Assembly: GCA_022616075.1 (NCBI GenBank)
Contig: JAKEFK010000038.1
Location: forward strand, 1 to 42,531
Length of the DNA: 42,531 nt
Direction: 5' to 3'
Source: a bacterium
Lineage (GTDB): Bacteria > Acidobacteriota > HRBIN11 > JAKEFK01
Made by a program: the position numbers and the translations under genes. The notes beneath the pieces are model-generated. The model ran no database searches. It was given only the letters and a program-made list of their open reading frames with translations, and was not told the origin of the DNA. Below, piece after piece: positions 8,157 to 15,915 of the stretch. The stretch's first letter is position 1; every line of letters begins with the position of its first letter.

Positions 8157-9026
8157 TCATGAGTTAGAAAGGAGAAGTTTTAAAGTTTCTTCGACGGGTA
8201 AGGATGAAATTTCCATTTGACTGAGCAATTCCTGTTGGCGGATTCGATAGAGTGTTTCCTTGTGCATTACCACCCACCTGACCAGGTCTCCCATCTTTTG
8301 CTGGTGCAGTAAAACCAGGCCCTGTACGGCTTCCGTGCTTTTCAGTCTTCCAGTCACCTGATGAACATTCTGTTTTAATTCCTCCAGTGAACAGGACGCT
8401 ACGATCCGGCCGCCGGCTAGAATCCAGACCTCATCCAAAACGCCAAGCAACTCTTCCATATGGTGATTCGCAACGAGAATCGTTTTTGCTTCCCGGGTCA
8501 ATTCGCGAACAAAGTGAGAGAGCAGTGAATCACGAATCACAGCGTCCAATCCCGAAGTCGGTTCATCCAAAAGAAGGATCTGCGGATTGTGCGCCGTCGC
8601 GCAAATCCATGCTGTCTTGGCAAGCGTTCCTTTGCTCGCCCCTTTCACCGGCGTTTTTGTATCCAATTCCAGTGCTTTCGACATCGCGATAGTTTTTTGC
8701 CAGTTCCAGGTAGGAAAAAATCCTTCACGCAAACGAAAGATATCTTCAATTCTCATAAACTCATGAAAGGAAGGCCGTTCCGGAACGTATCCAACACGCA
8801 AACGGATTTCACCTGTGCCATTCGGTATCATTCCCAATACAGACGCATATCCCGAATCGGATGCGATAATATCCAACAGGATCCGAAACAACGTCGTCTT
8901 TCCTTCTCCGTTGCGACCCAGAAGACCAACGACCTTCCCCTTTTCGATCCTGCCGGAAACGCCGTTCAAAACTTGTTTCTTTCCAAAAGTCTTCTGTATG
9001 TTGTGAAGCTCAATTGCAGTATTCAT
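8157..9026 (-). CDS. ABC transporter ATP-binding protein (YtrB-like)
   Basis: This is a 289-residue ATPase. Walker A is GRNGEGKTT (residues 37-45), Walker B is ILLLDEPTSGLD and the H-loop is VANHHMEEL. The signature is not LSGGQ but ASKGTLAK, close to the SKGM-type variant seen in ATPases partnered with GntR/YtrA regulators. The start overlaps the regulator stop as ATGA (9023-9026). It energises the permease at 7358-8152. The last ~80 residues form an accessory domain after the NBD. Confidence 0.88.
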   Translation of the reverse strand: MNTAIELHNIQKTFGKKQVLNGVSGRIEKGKVVGLLGRNGEGKTTLFRILLDIIASDSGYASVLGMIPNGTGEIRLRVGYVPERPSFHEFMRIEDIFRLREGFFPTWNWQKTIAMSKALELDTKTPVKGASKGTLAKTAWICATAHNPQILLLDEPTSGLDAVIRDSLLSHFVRELTREAKTILVANHHMEELLGVLDEVWILAGGRIVASCSLEELKQNVHQVTGRLKSTEAVQGLVLLHQQKMGDLVRWVVMHKETLYRIRQQELLSQMEISSLPVEETLKLLLSNS

Positions 9027-9559
9027 TCTGATTTCAGTTTTACCTTTCCTTTACATCCGAAAACGGAACAGTGCCCTGTTTCCTCCCAGCACTCGCGGTG
9101 ATGAATCGTCTTACACAATAGACACGAAACCGTGTCCCCTTGAACACTTTCGCGGCAATATGGACATACTGCTGGATACTTTTGAACGATCTTCCTGGGG
9201 CATACAACCTCTTCAGCCTTTAAAGTTTGCAGCACGGACTCAATCTCTTCCCAGCTTAATCCCGCCTTCCTCACAGCCTCTACCGCCATAAACAACTCCT
9301 GCACAATTTCTGCCACATCGCGGGACGTGTTTCCTCGCGCTTGAAAAGATACGACAACTCCGTCCAGAAACCCCTCTTTGTACAGATTGTAATAAGCGCG
9401 CGAAACGATCCATGGACTCACGTGCAGCAATCCCGCCAACTGCTCGGGTTCCGGCAGAATATCGCCAGGTTTTACCTGTCCTTTCAAAAGAAGTTGATGA
9501 AAGCAGCCCCGGATTTGCTCTTCAATGGGAACTGGCGAATTCAGATCCAGCGTAATCAT
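9023..9559 (-). CDS. GntR/YtrA-family regulator with C-terminal RING-like zinc domain
   Basis: This is a 178-residue protein. Residues 1-70 are a GntR winged helix (VPIEEQIRGCFHQLL, KPGDILPEPEQLAGLLHVS, IVSRAYYNLYKEGFLDG). A short helical region follows (residues 80-115). The C-terminal ~45 residues hold nine Cys/His ligands: CPYC, x10, CLLC, x3, HH, x2, C, x6, C, x4, C. This spacing matches the prokaryotic RING-finger-like family (Prok-RING_1) as I know it. YtrA-type regulators usually repress the ABC genes they precede, so autoregulation of this operon is likely. A zinc sensor or protein-contact role for the RING part is inference. Its start lies 38 nt inside the upstream gene's end. Confidence 0.82.
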   Translation of the reverse strand: MITLDLNSPVPIEEQIRGCFHQLLLKGQVKPGDILPEPEQLAGLLHVSPWIVSRAYYNLYKEGFLDGVVVSFQARGNTSRDVAEIVQELFMAVEAVRKAGLSWEEIESVLQTLKAEEVVCPRKIVQKYPAVCPYCRESVQGDTVSCLLCKTIHHRECWEETGHCSVFGCKGKVKLKSE

Positions 9560-10964
9560 GACTCGTCACGATCGGTTCCTCTCTGGGATAGAGACAGAAA
9601 ACAAAGAGAATTGTTCCCAACAGCCAGAAAAATACCAAAGCGTACTCAGGACGTGATGCTATGCAATTTGGAATCCAACGTTCCAGATTCAACAGTGGCC
9701 AGAACTCACTCCCACCATCAGGATTTCTCCAGGTAACGTTCGCAAAAATTTTCCTGTAGTTTGTAAGCATCCTGAAAGCAATATAAATGCTTCCCAGCTG
9801 CATTGTGATCAATAATATTTTTTGTTCGGAAATCCACTTCGAATAGATTAGAAAGACTGGCGTCAGGATCAGAGGGATCATCACCACAAAATGCCGCGCC
9901 GGGGGAGCATAGCCGCCCAGAGGCGCTCCCCAGCAGAGCGGCAAAAAGTGCAATGCAAAAAGGATAAGCGCTGGAAATGCCACGTTTTGCCGTTTTCGCA
10001 CACACCAGATCAATGCTGCAAAAAAAGCAACGTAAAAGGGAGCAAAAGGAAGAAGTCCGAATCTTTCATCAAACCAGAATCCAAACAACATCTTGACCAT
10101 CACTCCCAAGCGTTCGGTTCCTTCCTGCTGCAAAAGCTCCAGCAAGGAAGCCTGTTTTTGCCATCCACCGTAGATGCGATTGGGCGACCAGCTTCCGTAC
10201 TGGGTCTTCAGGAACACGAAAAATGTCGCAATACCTACTAACGCAATCACCAGATGAACGATCTGCATTTTCGATATTTTTTTCTCATGGTCACGATAGA
10301 TTAGAACCGTAACCATCCCTGTCAAAACCAGAGCGAGCGCCAGGTATTTCGGGTGAAGCCACATTAACAATCCCGGTATCAGACAAAGTAGAATGGCCGA
10401 TAACCACGGATGTTTCTGTCGATTGCGCAGAGTGCGCAGCCCAGTGATCAGGAGGGCAAACGCAAATATCTCCGGATAAAACTGGCTGGAGTAAGTCACA
10501 AGAGGTGAAGCAAAAGCGGCTCCTGTTGTGATTAGAAACGCCGCAGCCGGGCTTCCGCCCAGTTCCAGACCAAACGACAGAAGCTGATAAATTCCGACTG
10601 CCGCAATAAGGCAAATGACAATGCGAAGATAGGCAACGAGCTTGTGTGGAGCGTTATTGCTGATCGTTTTGTACCAGGGAGCTAGAAATAGAGGCATGCC
10701 CAGACCGAATGTGGGTATTTCTCTTTTCTTATCCGCGGAAGCAGTGGTGCGTTTCGCCAAAATCGAATCGTAAAACAGCCGGTAGTGCTGCCCCTGATAA
10801 TTGTTCAATAAAGAGATGTCCCTATCCATCGCGAGACTGTGGGTAATCACGAGATAATGCGGCTCATCTCCTGTTGGAGAAAAAACCCGCGACGTCACGT
10901 TGTACGCGATCGCCGAATACGCCAGAAGAACCGCAATCGTAAACAGGAGTCGTCTGAAAAGCAT
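9522..10964 (-). CDS. Polytopic membrane protein, GT-C (ArnT/PMT)-like
   Basis: This 480-residue protein has about ten hydrophobic helices. After the first helix comes FSPTGDEPHYLVITHSLA, an Asp-Glu-bearing periplasmic loop of the kind that holds the catalytic Asp in PMT/ArnT-type GT-C glycosyltransferases. The next loop has NNYQGQHYRLFYDS. The acceptor is unknown. The start is set at the ATG at 10962-10964 (MLFRRLLFTIAVLLAY). The 34 further open codons upstream run through repeat H and are rejected. It is the first gene of the unit with the GntR regulator and ABC transporter, and is divergent from the phosphodiesterase-like gene at 11151. Confidence 0.62.
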   Translation of the reverse strand: MLFRRLLFTIAVLLAYSAIAYNVTSRVFSPTGDEPHYLVITHSLAMDRDISLLNNYQGQHYRLFYDSILAKRTTASADKKREIPTFGLGMPLFLAPWYKTISNNAPHKLVAYLRIVICLIAAVGIYQLLSFGLELGGSPAAAFLITTGAAFASPLVTYSSQFYPEIFAFALLITGLRTLRNRQKHPWLSAILLCLIPGLLMWLHPKYLALALVLTGMVTVLIYRDHEKKISKMQIVHLVIALVGIATFFVFLKTQYGSWSPNRIYGGWQKQASLLELLQQEGTERLGVMVKMLFGFWFDERFGLLPFAPFYVAFFAALIWCVRKRQNVAFPALILFALHFLPLCWGAPLGGYAPPARHFVVMIPLILTPVFLIYSKWISEQKILLITMQLGSIYIAFRMLTNYRKIFANVTWRNPDGGSEFWPLLNLERWIPNCIASRPEYALVFFWLLGTILFVFCLYPREEPIVTSHDYAGSEFASSH

Positions 10965-10994
10965 TGCAAGTATTATATTGGCTCCGTGCCGATT

Positions 10995-11074
10995 CCCCTC
11001 CCTTATAAAGGGAGGGGCAAGGAGGGTTGTCCTGAATTTCCCAACCCACCCAACCTCCCCCTTCATAGGGGGAG
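10995..11074. repeat. Family H double palindrome
   Basis: Two hairpins lie between divergent genes. The first (10995-11017) pairs CCCCTCCCTT with AAGGGAGGGG around ATA. The second (11055-11074) pairs CTCCCCC with GGGGGAG around TTCATA. A 37-bp spacer containing AAGGAGGGTT separates them. The layout is a mirrored repeat element with no coding role. Confidence 0.6.
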
Positions 11075-11109
11075 AAGTGGAATCGACCGCACCTCGCGAG
11101 CCCCTACAG

Positions 11110-11137
11110 TTGACATTTCGGGTACGCGGGGTGTAAT
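11110..11137 (+). promoter_or_regulatory. Sigma70-type promoter for the phosphodiesterase-like gene
   Basis: A perfect -35 TTGACA (11110-11115) is followed after 16 bp by TGTAAT (11132-11137), a 5/6 match. The predicted start is near 11144, only about 7 nt before the ATG at 11151. No Shine-Dalgarno is present, so the message may be nearly leaderless. Confidence 0.6.
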
Positions 11138-11150
11138 TTTACTCACTTCT

Positions 11151-12479
11151 ATGAAGAAACCTATTCTTGCGGTCACAATGGTGTTGCTACTCTCCTGTGG
11201 AATCCTTGCGTTCTTCCAATACCGCAGCTCCTCATCAGGCGCAGAGGGCCCGATTTACCTGATCGGTTTGGACGGCGCTTCCTGGAATCTAATGGATCCG
11301 TTAATGAAGCAAGGAAAATTGCCAAACATCAGGAAGCTCAAAGAGAAGGGTGTTTCAGGAGACTTGCTGTCTGCTTTTCCTGCACATTCCGCGTTCCTCT
11401 GGACGACCATCGCCACGGGCAAGACCAAGGAAAAACATGGCATCGGCGATTTCACAGTAAAAGTTGAGAAAAAAGAACAGCCAAGCACAGGCAATTTGCG
11501 TCGTGTGAAAGCTTTCTGGAACATGCTGACAGAGCGGGACATTCCGGTTTCTGTCGTGAATTGGTGGGTCACCTGGCCCCCTGAAAAAGTGAAAGGCGTG
11601 ATGGTCTCCGATAAATACCGGATGGGAAAACATCGCCAGCTAGATATGCAGGTTACCTTTCCAGCACAACTGCAAGAGAAAATGCCGTACCCTGAAATCA
11701 ACAAAACTCGCGCGCATAGAGAATGGAAACAATATCATCTGCCGGAACTGTATGACGTAACTAACGACGGCCGCATCACTGCATTCGACAAGGCGCTGAA
11801 AGCTTATCCGACTTACTGGTGCCAGGATGCTTCCGTTTGGGATGCATCTAAATACGTGTTAAAGAATCATCCCGCAAAAGTGTTTGCTGTTGTTTTTAGA
11901 ATTGTAGATATTTCGAGCCATTTCATGTGGTGCTATCTTCCACTGGACAAACTTGACTACGCCCGAAAGAAATCAAAGGAAGGAACTTTAACGGCTGCAG
12001 ATATAGAAAGTCTTGATAAGGAATTCGCCAGAATTATCGAACCTGTTTACACTTACGCGGACACCATTGTGGGAGACATCATGAAATCCGCGCCGGAAAA
12101 TTCCACTTTTATGATCGTTTCGGATCATGGCTTCGGATTTCACCGCACGAGTTACACCCACACCACTCAGGCCGTGCCTCCCGCAGGGATTATCATTCTT
12201 TCTGGCGGACCCTACAAGAAAGGAGCCACGATTCAGGAAGCAACCATCTACGACATCACGCCAACGTTGCTGTACCAACTGCGCCTTCCTGTTGCAAAGG
12301 ATTTTGACGGCAAACCACTGGTCGATGCATTTCAACAACACTATCGCGCGGAACATCAACTCGCCGTGATTCCTACCTGGGAAACCGGTCCCGCCAACAC
12401 CGGAGAAAAACCAATTCAATCCGAGACGGACGAAGAGACGCTCGAAGACTTACGGGCTCTGGGTTACATTCAGGAATAG
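11151..12479 (+). CDS. Alkaline-phosphatase-superfamily (type I phosphodiesterase-like) enzyme, exported
   Basis: This 442-residue enzyme begins with a signal sequence (MKKPILAVTMVLLLSCG) that could be a lipobox (LLSC). Metal-site and nucleophile features follow: LIGLDGASWNLMDPL, then PAHSAFLWTTIATGKTKEKHGI, where the Ser before the WTTIATG strand is the likely nucleophile. Later come IVDISSHFMW and MIVSDHGFGFH. This is the type I phosphodiesterase/nucleotide pyrophosphatase layout. It ends in DLRALGYIQE, echoing the LxSLGY that links catalytic and TPR domains in the sulfatase-like genes at 21-27 kb. The ATG at 11151 was chosen because upstream codons run through repeat H. Substrate unknown. 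Confidence 0.78.
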   Translation: MKKPILAVTMVLLLSCGILAFFQYRSSSSGAEGPIYLIGLDGASWNLMDPLMKQGKLPNIRKLKEKGVSGDLLSAFPAHSAFLWTTIATGKTKEKHGIGDFTVKVEKKEQPSTGNLRRVKAFWNMLTERDIPVSVVNWWVTWPPEKVKGVMVSDKYRMGKHRQLDMQVTFPAQLQEKMPYPEINKTRAHREWKQYHLPELYDVTNDGRITAFDKALKAYPTYWCQDASVWDASKYVLKNHPAKVFAVVFRIVDISSHFMWCYLPLDKLDYARKKSKEGTLTAADIESLDKEFARIIEPVYTYADTIVGDIMKSAPENSTFMIVSDHGFGFHRTSYTHTTQAVPPAGIIILSGGPYKKGATIQEATIYDITPTLLYQLRLPVAKDFDGKPLVDAFQQHYRAEHQLAVIPTWETGPANTGEKPIQSETDEETLEDLRALGYIQE

Positions 12480-12483
12480 TTCA

Positions 12484-12537
12484 AAGTAGTGCGGGCGTCC
12501 CACCTGCGAAGCTCGCAGACGAGACATCCGCGCTACT
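12484..12537. repeat. Family A palindromic repeat (copy 3)
   Basis: Tips AAGTAGTGCGG and CCGCGCTACT flank arms GCGGGCGTCCCACCTGC and GCAGACGAGACATCCGC. It lies between two convergent genes, where its hairpin could end transcription from both sides. Confidence 0.75.
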
Positions 12538-12539
12538 CC

Positions 12540-13184
12540 TTACTTAGACACTTTTTCCCAATCTTTGCGGAACTTTTCAGCCCCTATATCGGAGAGCGGA
12601 TGGTTGAGTAGTTTATCCAGCACATTGTAGGGGAGAGTAGCAATATCGGCGCCGGCCAGTGCGGCCTGCACAACATGGACAGGATGCCGGATACTTGCGG
12701 CCAGAATTTCGGTTTCAATATCGTAGTTATCGAAGATCGCTGCAATTTGATCGATTAATTCCATTCCTTCCTGCGCAATATCATCCAGCCGGCCAATAAA
12801 GGGACTTACATAAGCTGCTCCCGCTTTCGAAGCAAGAAGCGCTTGGGTAGGCGAAAAAATCAACGTGACGTTCACACGAATCCCTTCGGAGCTCAATTTA
12901 CGTATGACTTTCAGACCTTCCCAATTGATCGGAACTTTTACAACGATATTGTCCGCAATCTTTGCCAGGTCCCGCCCTTCTTCCACCATTTCTTCAAAAC
13001 GCAACTTCACGACTTCTGCGCTTACAGGCCCTTTCACAATCGAACAAATCTCTTTCAAAATGTCACGATAGTTTCCTGATTCCTTCGAAATCAATGATGG
13101 ATTTGTCGTGACTCCATCCAGAATACCCATTGCTTGAGCTTCTCGTATTTCTTTCAGGCTTGCCGTATCAATAAAAAGTTTCAT
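12540..13184 (-). CDS. fsa: Transaldolase / fructose-6-phosphate aldolase-type enzyme
   Basis: This is a 214-residue protein of the small transaldolase (TalC/Fsa) family. Residues 1-30 read MKLFIDTAS...GVTTNPSL, the family signature. The Schiff-base lysine is Lys83 in [17 protein letters not shown] and [10 protein letters not shown] follow at their usual places. The start is the ATG at 13182-13184, with GGAGG 7 nt upstream; the 13 codons before it are rejected. A TATAAT -10 sits about 28 bp upstream. It interconverts sugar phosphates in the pentose phosphate pathway or cleaves fructose 6-phosphate; sequence alone does not separate the two. Confidence 0.9.
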   Translation of the reverse strand: MKLFIDTASLKEIREAQAMGILDGVTTNPSLISKESGNYRDILKEICSIVKGPVSAEVVKLRFEEMVEEGRDLAKIADNIVVKVPINWEGLKVIRKLSSEGIRVNVTLIFSPTQALLASKAGAAYVSPFIGRLDDIAQEGMELIDQIAAIFDNYDIETEILAASIRHPVHVVQAALAGADIATLPYNVLDKLLNHPLSDIGAEKFRKDWEKVSK

Positions 13185-13211
13185 GGTTGCGCCTCCGTGA
13201 AATGGTAATTC

Positions 13212-13217
13212 ATTATA
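13212..13217 (-). promoter_or_regulatory. -10 element for the transaldolase gene
   Basis: A perfect TATAAT on the minus strand lies about 28 bp before the ATG. The matching -35 is poor (TTAGCG at 16 bp) and falls inside the degP terminator hairpin. Confidence 0.4.
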
Positions 13218-13224
13218 GAACAAG

Positions 13225-13250
13225 AAAGGCGGACGCTAACGCCCGCCTTT
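13225..13250 (-). terminator. Intrinsic terminator of degP
   Basis: Read on the minus strand, AAAGGCGGGCG and CGTCCGCCTTT pair around TTAG, with one G-U pair, followed by CTTGTTCT. It sits 15 bp after the degP stop. The G-U pair forms only in the minus-strand transcript, which supports that direction. Confidence 0.65.
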
Positions 13251-13265
13251 TTCACAAATCAAAAA

Positions 13266-14777
13266 CTATTTCTTTGGAATCTCTACGGGAATGAACAGGC
13301 TACCACCGCCCCGGTAAATGAGGAACAGCAGAGTATCGCCCGGTTTTGCATTGTCAATGCGGTCGCGATAATCGCTTACGCTCTTGACCGGTTCCCGATT
13401 GATTTCCAGAATCACATCCCCGCGGGCCAGTCCGGCCTCTTCGGCAGGGCTGTTTACTTTTACCCTGGTAATTAAAACACCTTCGTCGGTTTCCAACCGG
13501 AGCTGGCGAGCAGTCTGGCTATCCAGATTGGTGACGGAAATGCCAAGTTCAACCGAACTTTCATCCTTGTTACCATCGTCCTCGCCTTCCGTTGCTTCTA
13601 TATCTTTCATCTCACCCACACGGACGGTAACTTCTTTTTCTTTTTTGTCCCGAACAATTGTCAATCGAACGTCCGTTCCTGGTTTGGTTGCAGCGACAAG
13701 CCGAGGTAAATCACTTCCCTCGTTTAACGTTTTTCCATTGTATTTAACAATGACATCTCCTCGCTTGATTCCGGCTTTTTCAGCAGCCGATCCCTTTGTA
13801 ACATCTGCAACAACAGCGCCATGATCGACGCCGAATTGGCGCGCCAGTGCATCGTTCCATTGCGTTTGAATCGAAACCCCGAGCTGTCCGCGAACAACGC
13901 GCCCTGTAGATTTTAACTGCGGAAGAATCTCTTTTGCCAGATTCACCGGCACAGCAAAACCGATTCCCGCGGATTGTCCGGTTCTGCTTGCAATCGCCGT
14001 ATTGATGCCAATGACTTCTCCGCGAAGATTCAACAGAGGTCCACCACTGTTTCCAGGATTGATCGAGGCATCGGTCTGAATGAAATCATCGTAGTTGCCT
14101 CCAAGCGTTCTTCCCTTAGCGCTGACAACACCGACTGTAACGGTGTGACCGAGACCGAAAGGATTGCCAATCGCGATCACCCAATCGCCCACTTGCAAAG
14201 CTCCCGAATCTCCCAGTGCGGCCGCAACGAGTGGATGTTTTGCGGTGATCTTAATCAAAGCGACATCCGTTTTTGGATCGCGACCAATTACCTTCGCCTC
14301 CAAACCATTACGCCCTTGCGCATCGCGGTCATCCAGCGAAACGCGAATTTCATCCGCATTTTCTACCACATGATTGTTTGTCAATATATAACCTTCGGGA
14401 TCAATAATGACTCCTGAACCAAGGGAACTCTGCCGCATTTCGCGCTCCGGCTGCTCTTCAAAAAACCGCCGGAAAAATTCCTGACCACCACCAAAAAAAT
14501 CCTCTAAAGGATCCCTTCCTCTGACAATTTGAGTGGTATAAATATTTACAACGGTGGGATTCATCCGTTTTGCAATCTTACGAAATGCATCAAAAGTTAA
14601 AGGCTGTCCTGAAATATCTTCAGTGGGTACTGTTCGCGCTGCCGGTACTACTTGCGATGTTTCCTGTCCATTCGCTTGATTGAATACATCAAGCTTCGCC
14701 GTAAAGACCATGCCAGCAATCAGGCCAACCAGCGCCACGCCCAAAATAGCGATCCAACCAAAGCGCCTGTTGCTCAT
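13266..14777 (-). CDS. degP: Periplasmic serine protease/chaperone DegP (HtrA)
   Basis: This 503-residue Do-like protease has an N-terminal anchor or signal (WIAILGVALVGLIAGMVF). The trypsin-like domain carries His136 (TNNHVVEN), Asp171 (DVALIKI) and Ser244 (GNSGGPL), plus the NPFGLGHTVTVGVVS loop. Two PDZ domains follow, at about residues 290-380 (GVSIQTQW, VVADVTKGSAAEKAGIKRGDVIV) and 405-495 (GVLITRVKVNSPAEEAGLARGDVI). The Shine-Dalgarno AGGAGG lies about 6 nt before the ATG. It degrades or refolds misfolded envelope proteins. A terminator follows directly, so it is probably monocistronic. An acidic stretch between the PDZ domains (TEGEDDGNKDE) is unremarkable linker. Confidence 0.95.
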   Translation of the reverse strand: MSNRRFGWIAILGVALVGLIAGMVFTAKLDVFNQANGQETSQVVPAARTVPTEDISGQPLTFDAFRKIAKRMNPTVVNIYTTQIVRGRDPLEDFFGGGQEFFRRFFEEQPEREMRQSSLGSGVIIDPEGYILTNNHVVENADEIRVSLDDRDAQGRNGLEAKVIGRDPKTDVALIKITAKHPLVAAALGDSGALQVGDWVIAIGNPFGLGHTVTVGVVSAKGRTLGGNYDDFIQTDASINPGNSGGPLLNLRGEVIGINTAIASRTGQSAGIGFAVPVNLAKEILPQLKSTGRVVRGQLGVSIQTQWNDALARQFGVDHGAVVADVTKGSAAEKAGIKRGDVIVKYNGKTLNEGSDLPRLVAATKPGTDVRLTIVRDKKEKEVTVRVGEMKDIEATEGEDDGNKDESSVELGISVTNLDSQTARQLRLETDEGVLITRVKVNSPAEEAGLARGDVILEINREPVKSVSDYRDRIDNAKPGDTLLFLIYRGGGSLFIPVEIPKK

Positions 14778-14862
14778 TTACTTTCCTCCTACCTTATTTT
14801 ACTATCTAGTGCTTTTAATAATAATAGTGATTTGATCAAAATTCGTGCCACATAAAAGGAGC

Positions 14863-15765
14863 TCAGGATTCCTCGTCGAACAAATCCACCTGACCTCGCC
14901 TTTTTTTCTTTTTCGTCGCGGAAGCAACCTTACGAAGCTCCGGAAAAGCCTTCAAAAGCGGATCCGGGACTGGCACCGGCTCGCGGATTGTCTTCGATTT
15001 CAGTTGAAGTATATTGGAAGGTGCCTGCCCACGAAAGTGATTATTTCCGATCACATATACGTCTTTGGCTTTCTTCCCCATCTCTTCAATCCGCGGAACC
15101 CAATGATCTAGTTCTTCCTCGGAATACAAGTAATTGTAGCGCGCATCGCGGTTTCCCGAATACCAGTCAGCGTAATTCCTGCCGTGTAGCCGCACATAGC
15201 CGACCGGTCCGGTAACTTCCGCTGACGGTTTGACATGATGGCGAAAGATCGGCTCATCCACGTTGCAAAAGCTTACCTGATTCTCCTCGAGCCAGTTTTT
15301 CACCGTCTCTCCAATCCAACTACGATGCCGAAACTCAACAGCGAGCGGAAAATTGCGGAAAGATTCCACAAGCTCACTCAAACGATCTACATTTTCCGAT
15401 GTGTATTTGAAAGCAGCCGGAAATTGAGCGAGCAAAGGTCCCAAACGATTCGCCTCGACCATCGGTCCAAGCACCTGGAAAAACTGATCCAGTTCCTCGC
15501 GCTTGACAGGCTGTTTCTCGTGTGTGAATCCCTGATAAATCTTCACTGTAAACTGAAAACGGGGATTGTGTTGAACTCGCTTTACCCAACTCTCAACCAT
15601 TTTAGACTCAGGAATCCTGTAAAAGGTGTTATTCAGCTCAATCACGTCAAAGAAATTTGCAAGATAGCCCAGCTCATCAAATTTTGCCGGCGCATCCTGT
15701 GGATACACGATCCCTTTCCAGTCTTTGTATGACCAGCCTGCTATCCCGAAATAATATTCCGCCAT
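14863..15765 (-). CDS. DUF72 (YecE-like) protein
   Basis: This 300-residue protein shows the DUF72 TIM-barrel pattern: YFGIAGWSYKDWKGIVYP at the start, FFDVIELNNTFYRIP, FTVKIYQGFTHEK, LLAQFPAAFK, AVEFRHRSWI and YVRLHGRN. The C-terminal 35 residues are basic (ATKKKKRRG). The function of the family is unsettled. No good Shine-Dalgarno is seen; repeats A4 and B1 fill the divergent gap to the ROK kinase gene. Confidence 0.85.
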   Translation of the reverse strand: MAEYYFGIAGWSYKDWKGIVYPQDAPAKFDELGYLANFFDVIELNNTFYRIPESKMVESWVKRVQHNPRFQFTVKIYQGFTHEKQPVKREELDQFFQVLGPMVEANRLGPLLAQFPAAFKYTSENVDRLSELVESFRNFPLAVEFRHRSWIGETVKNWLEENQVSFCNVDEPIFRHHVKPSAEVTGPVGYVRLHGRNYADWYSGNRDARYNYLYSEEELDHWVPRIEEMGKKAKDVYVIGNNHFRGQAPSNILQLKSKTIREPVPVPDPLLKAFPELRKVASATKKKKRRGQVDLFDEES

Positions 15766-15777
15766 ATTTCAACTAAT

Positions 15778-15837
15778 CAAAGTAGCGCAGACGTCCCGTC
15801 TGCGCAAACCCGCGGGCGAGACGCCCGCGCTACTTTG
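15778..15837. repeat. Family A palindromic repeat (copy 4)
   Basis: The two arms have each become a self-palindrome: GCGCAGACGTCCCGTCTGCGC split as 9-3-9, then CGCGGGCG-AGA-CGCCCGCG. The usual CAAAGTAGCGC and GCGCTACTTTG tips flank them. Confidence 0.75.
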
Positions 15838-15842
15838 TATAT

Positions 15843-15899
15843 AGCCACAGATAAAATAATTTCTCTTATAATCTGTGTTTATCTGTGTTCATCTATGGT
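15843..15899. repeat. Family B repeat (copy 1)
   Basis: An AGCCACAGATAAA arm faces CTGTGTTTATCTGTGTTCAT and CTATGG. The same motif, nearly perfect, recurs at 30593-30665. It lies directly upstream of the ROK kinase gene and contains a TATAAT (15867-15872) that lacks a convincing -35. Confidence 0.65.
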
Positions 15900-15915
15900 T
15901 GAATTATAGTGAACT

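Noticed and set aside
10965-11066. Extension of the GT-C-like protein to 11066, and of the phosphodiesterase-like gene to 10839
   Set aside because: Both read through the H hairpins and, for the latter, through the opposite-strand gene. Internal ATGs begin proper membrane or signal sequences.
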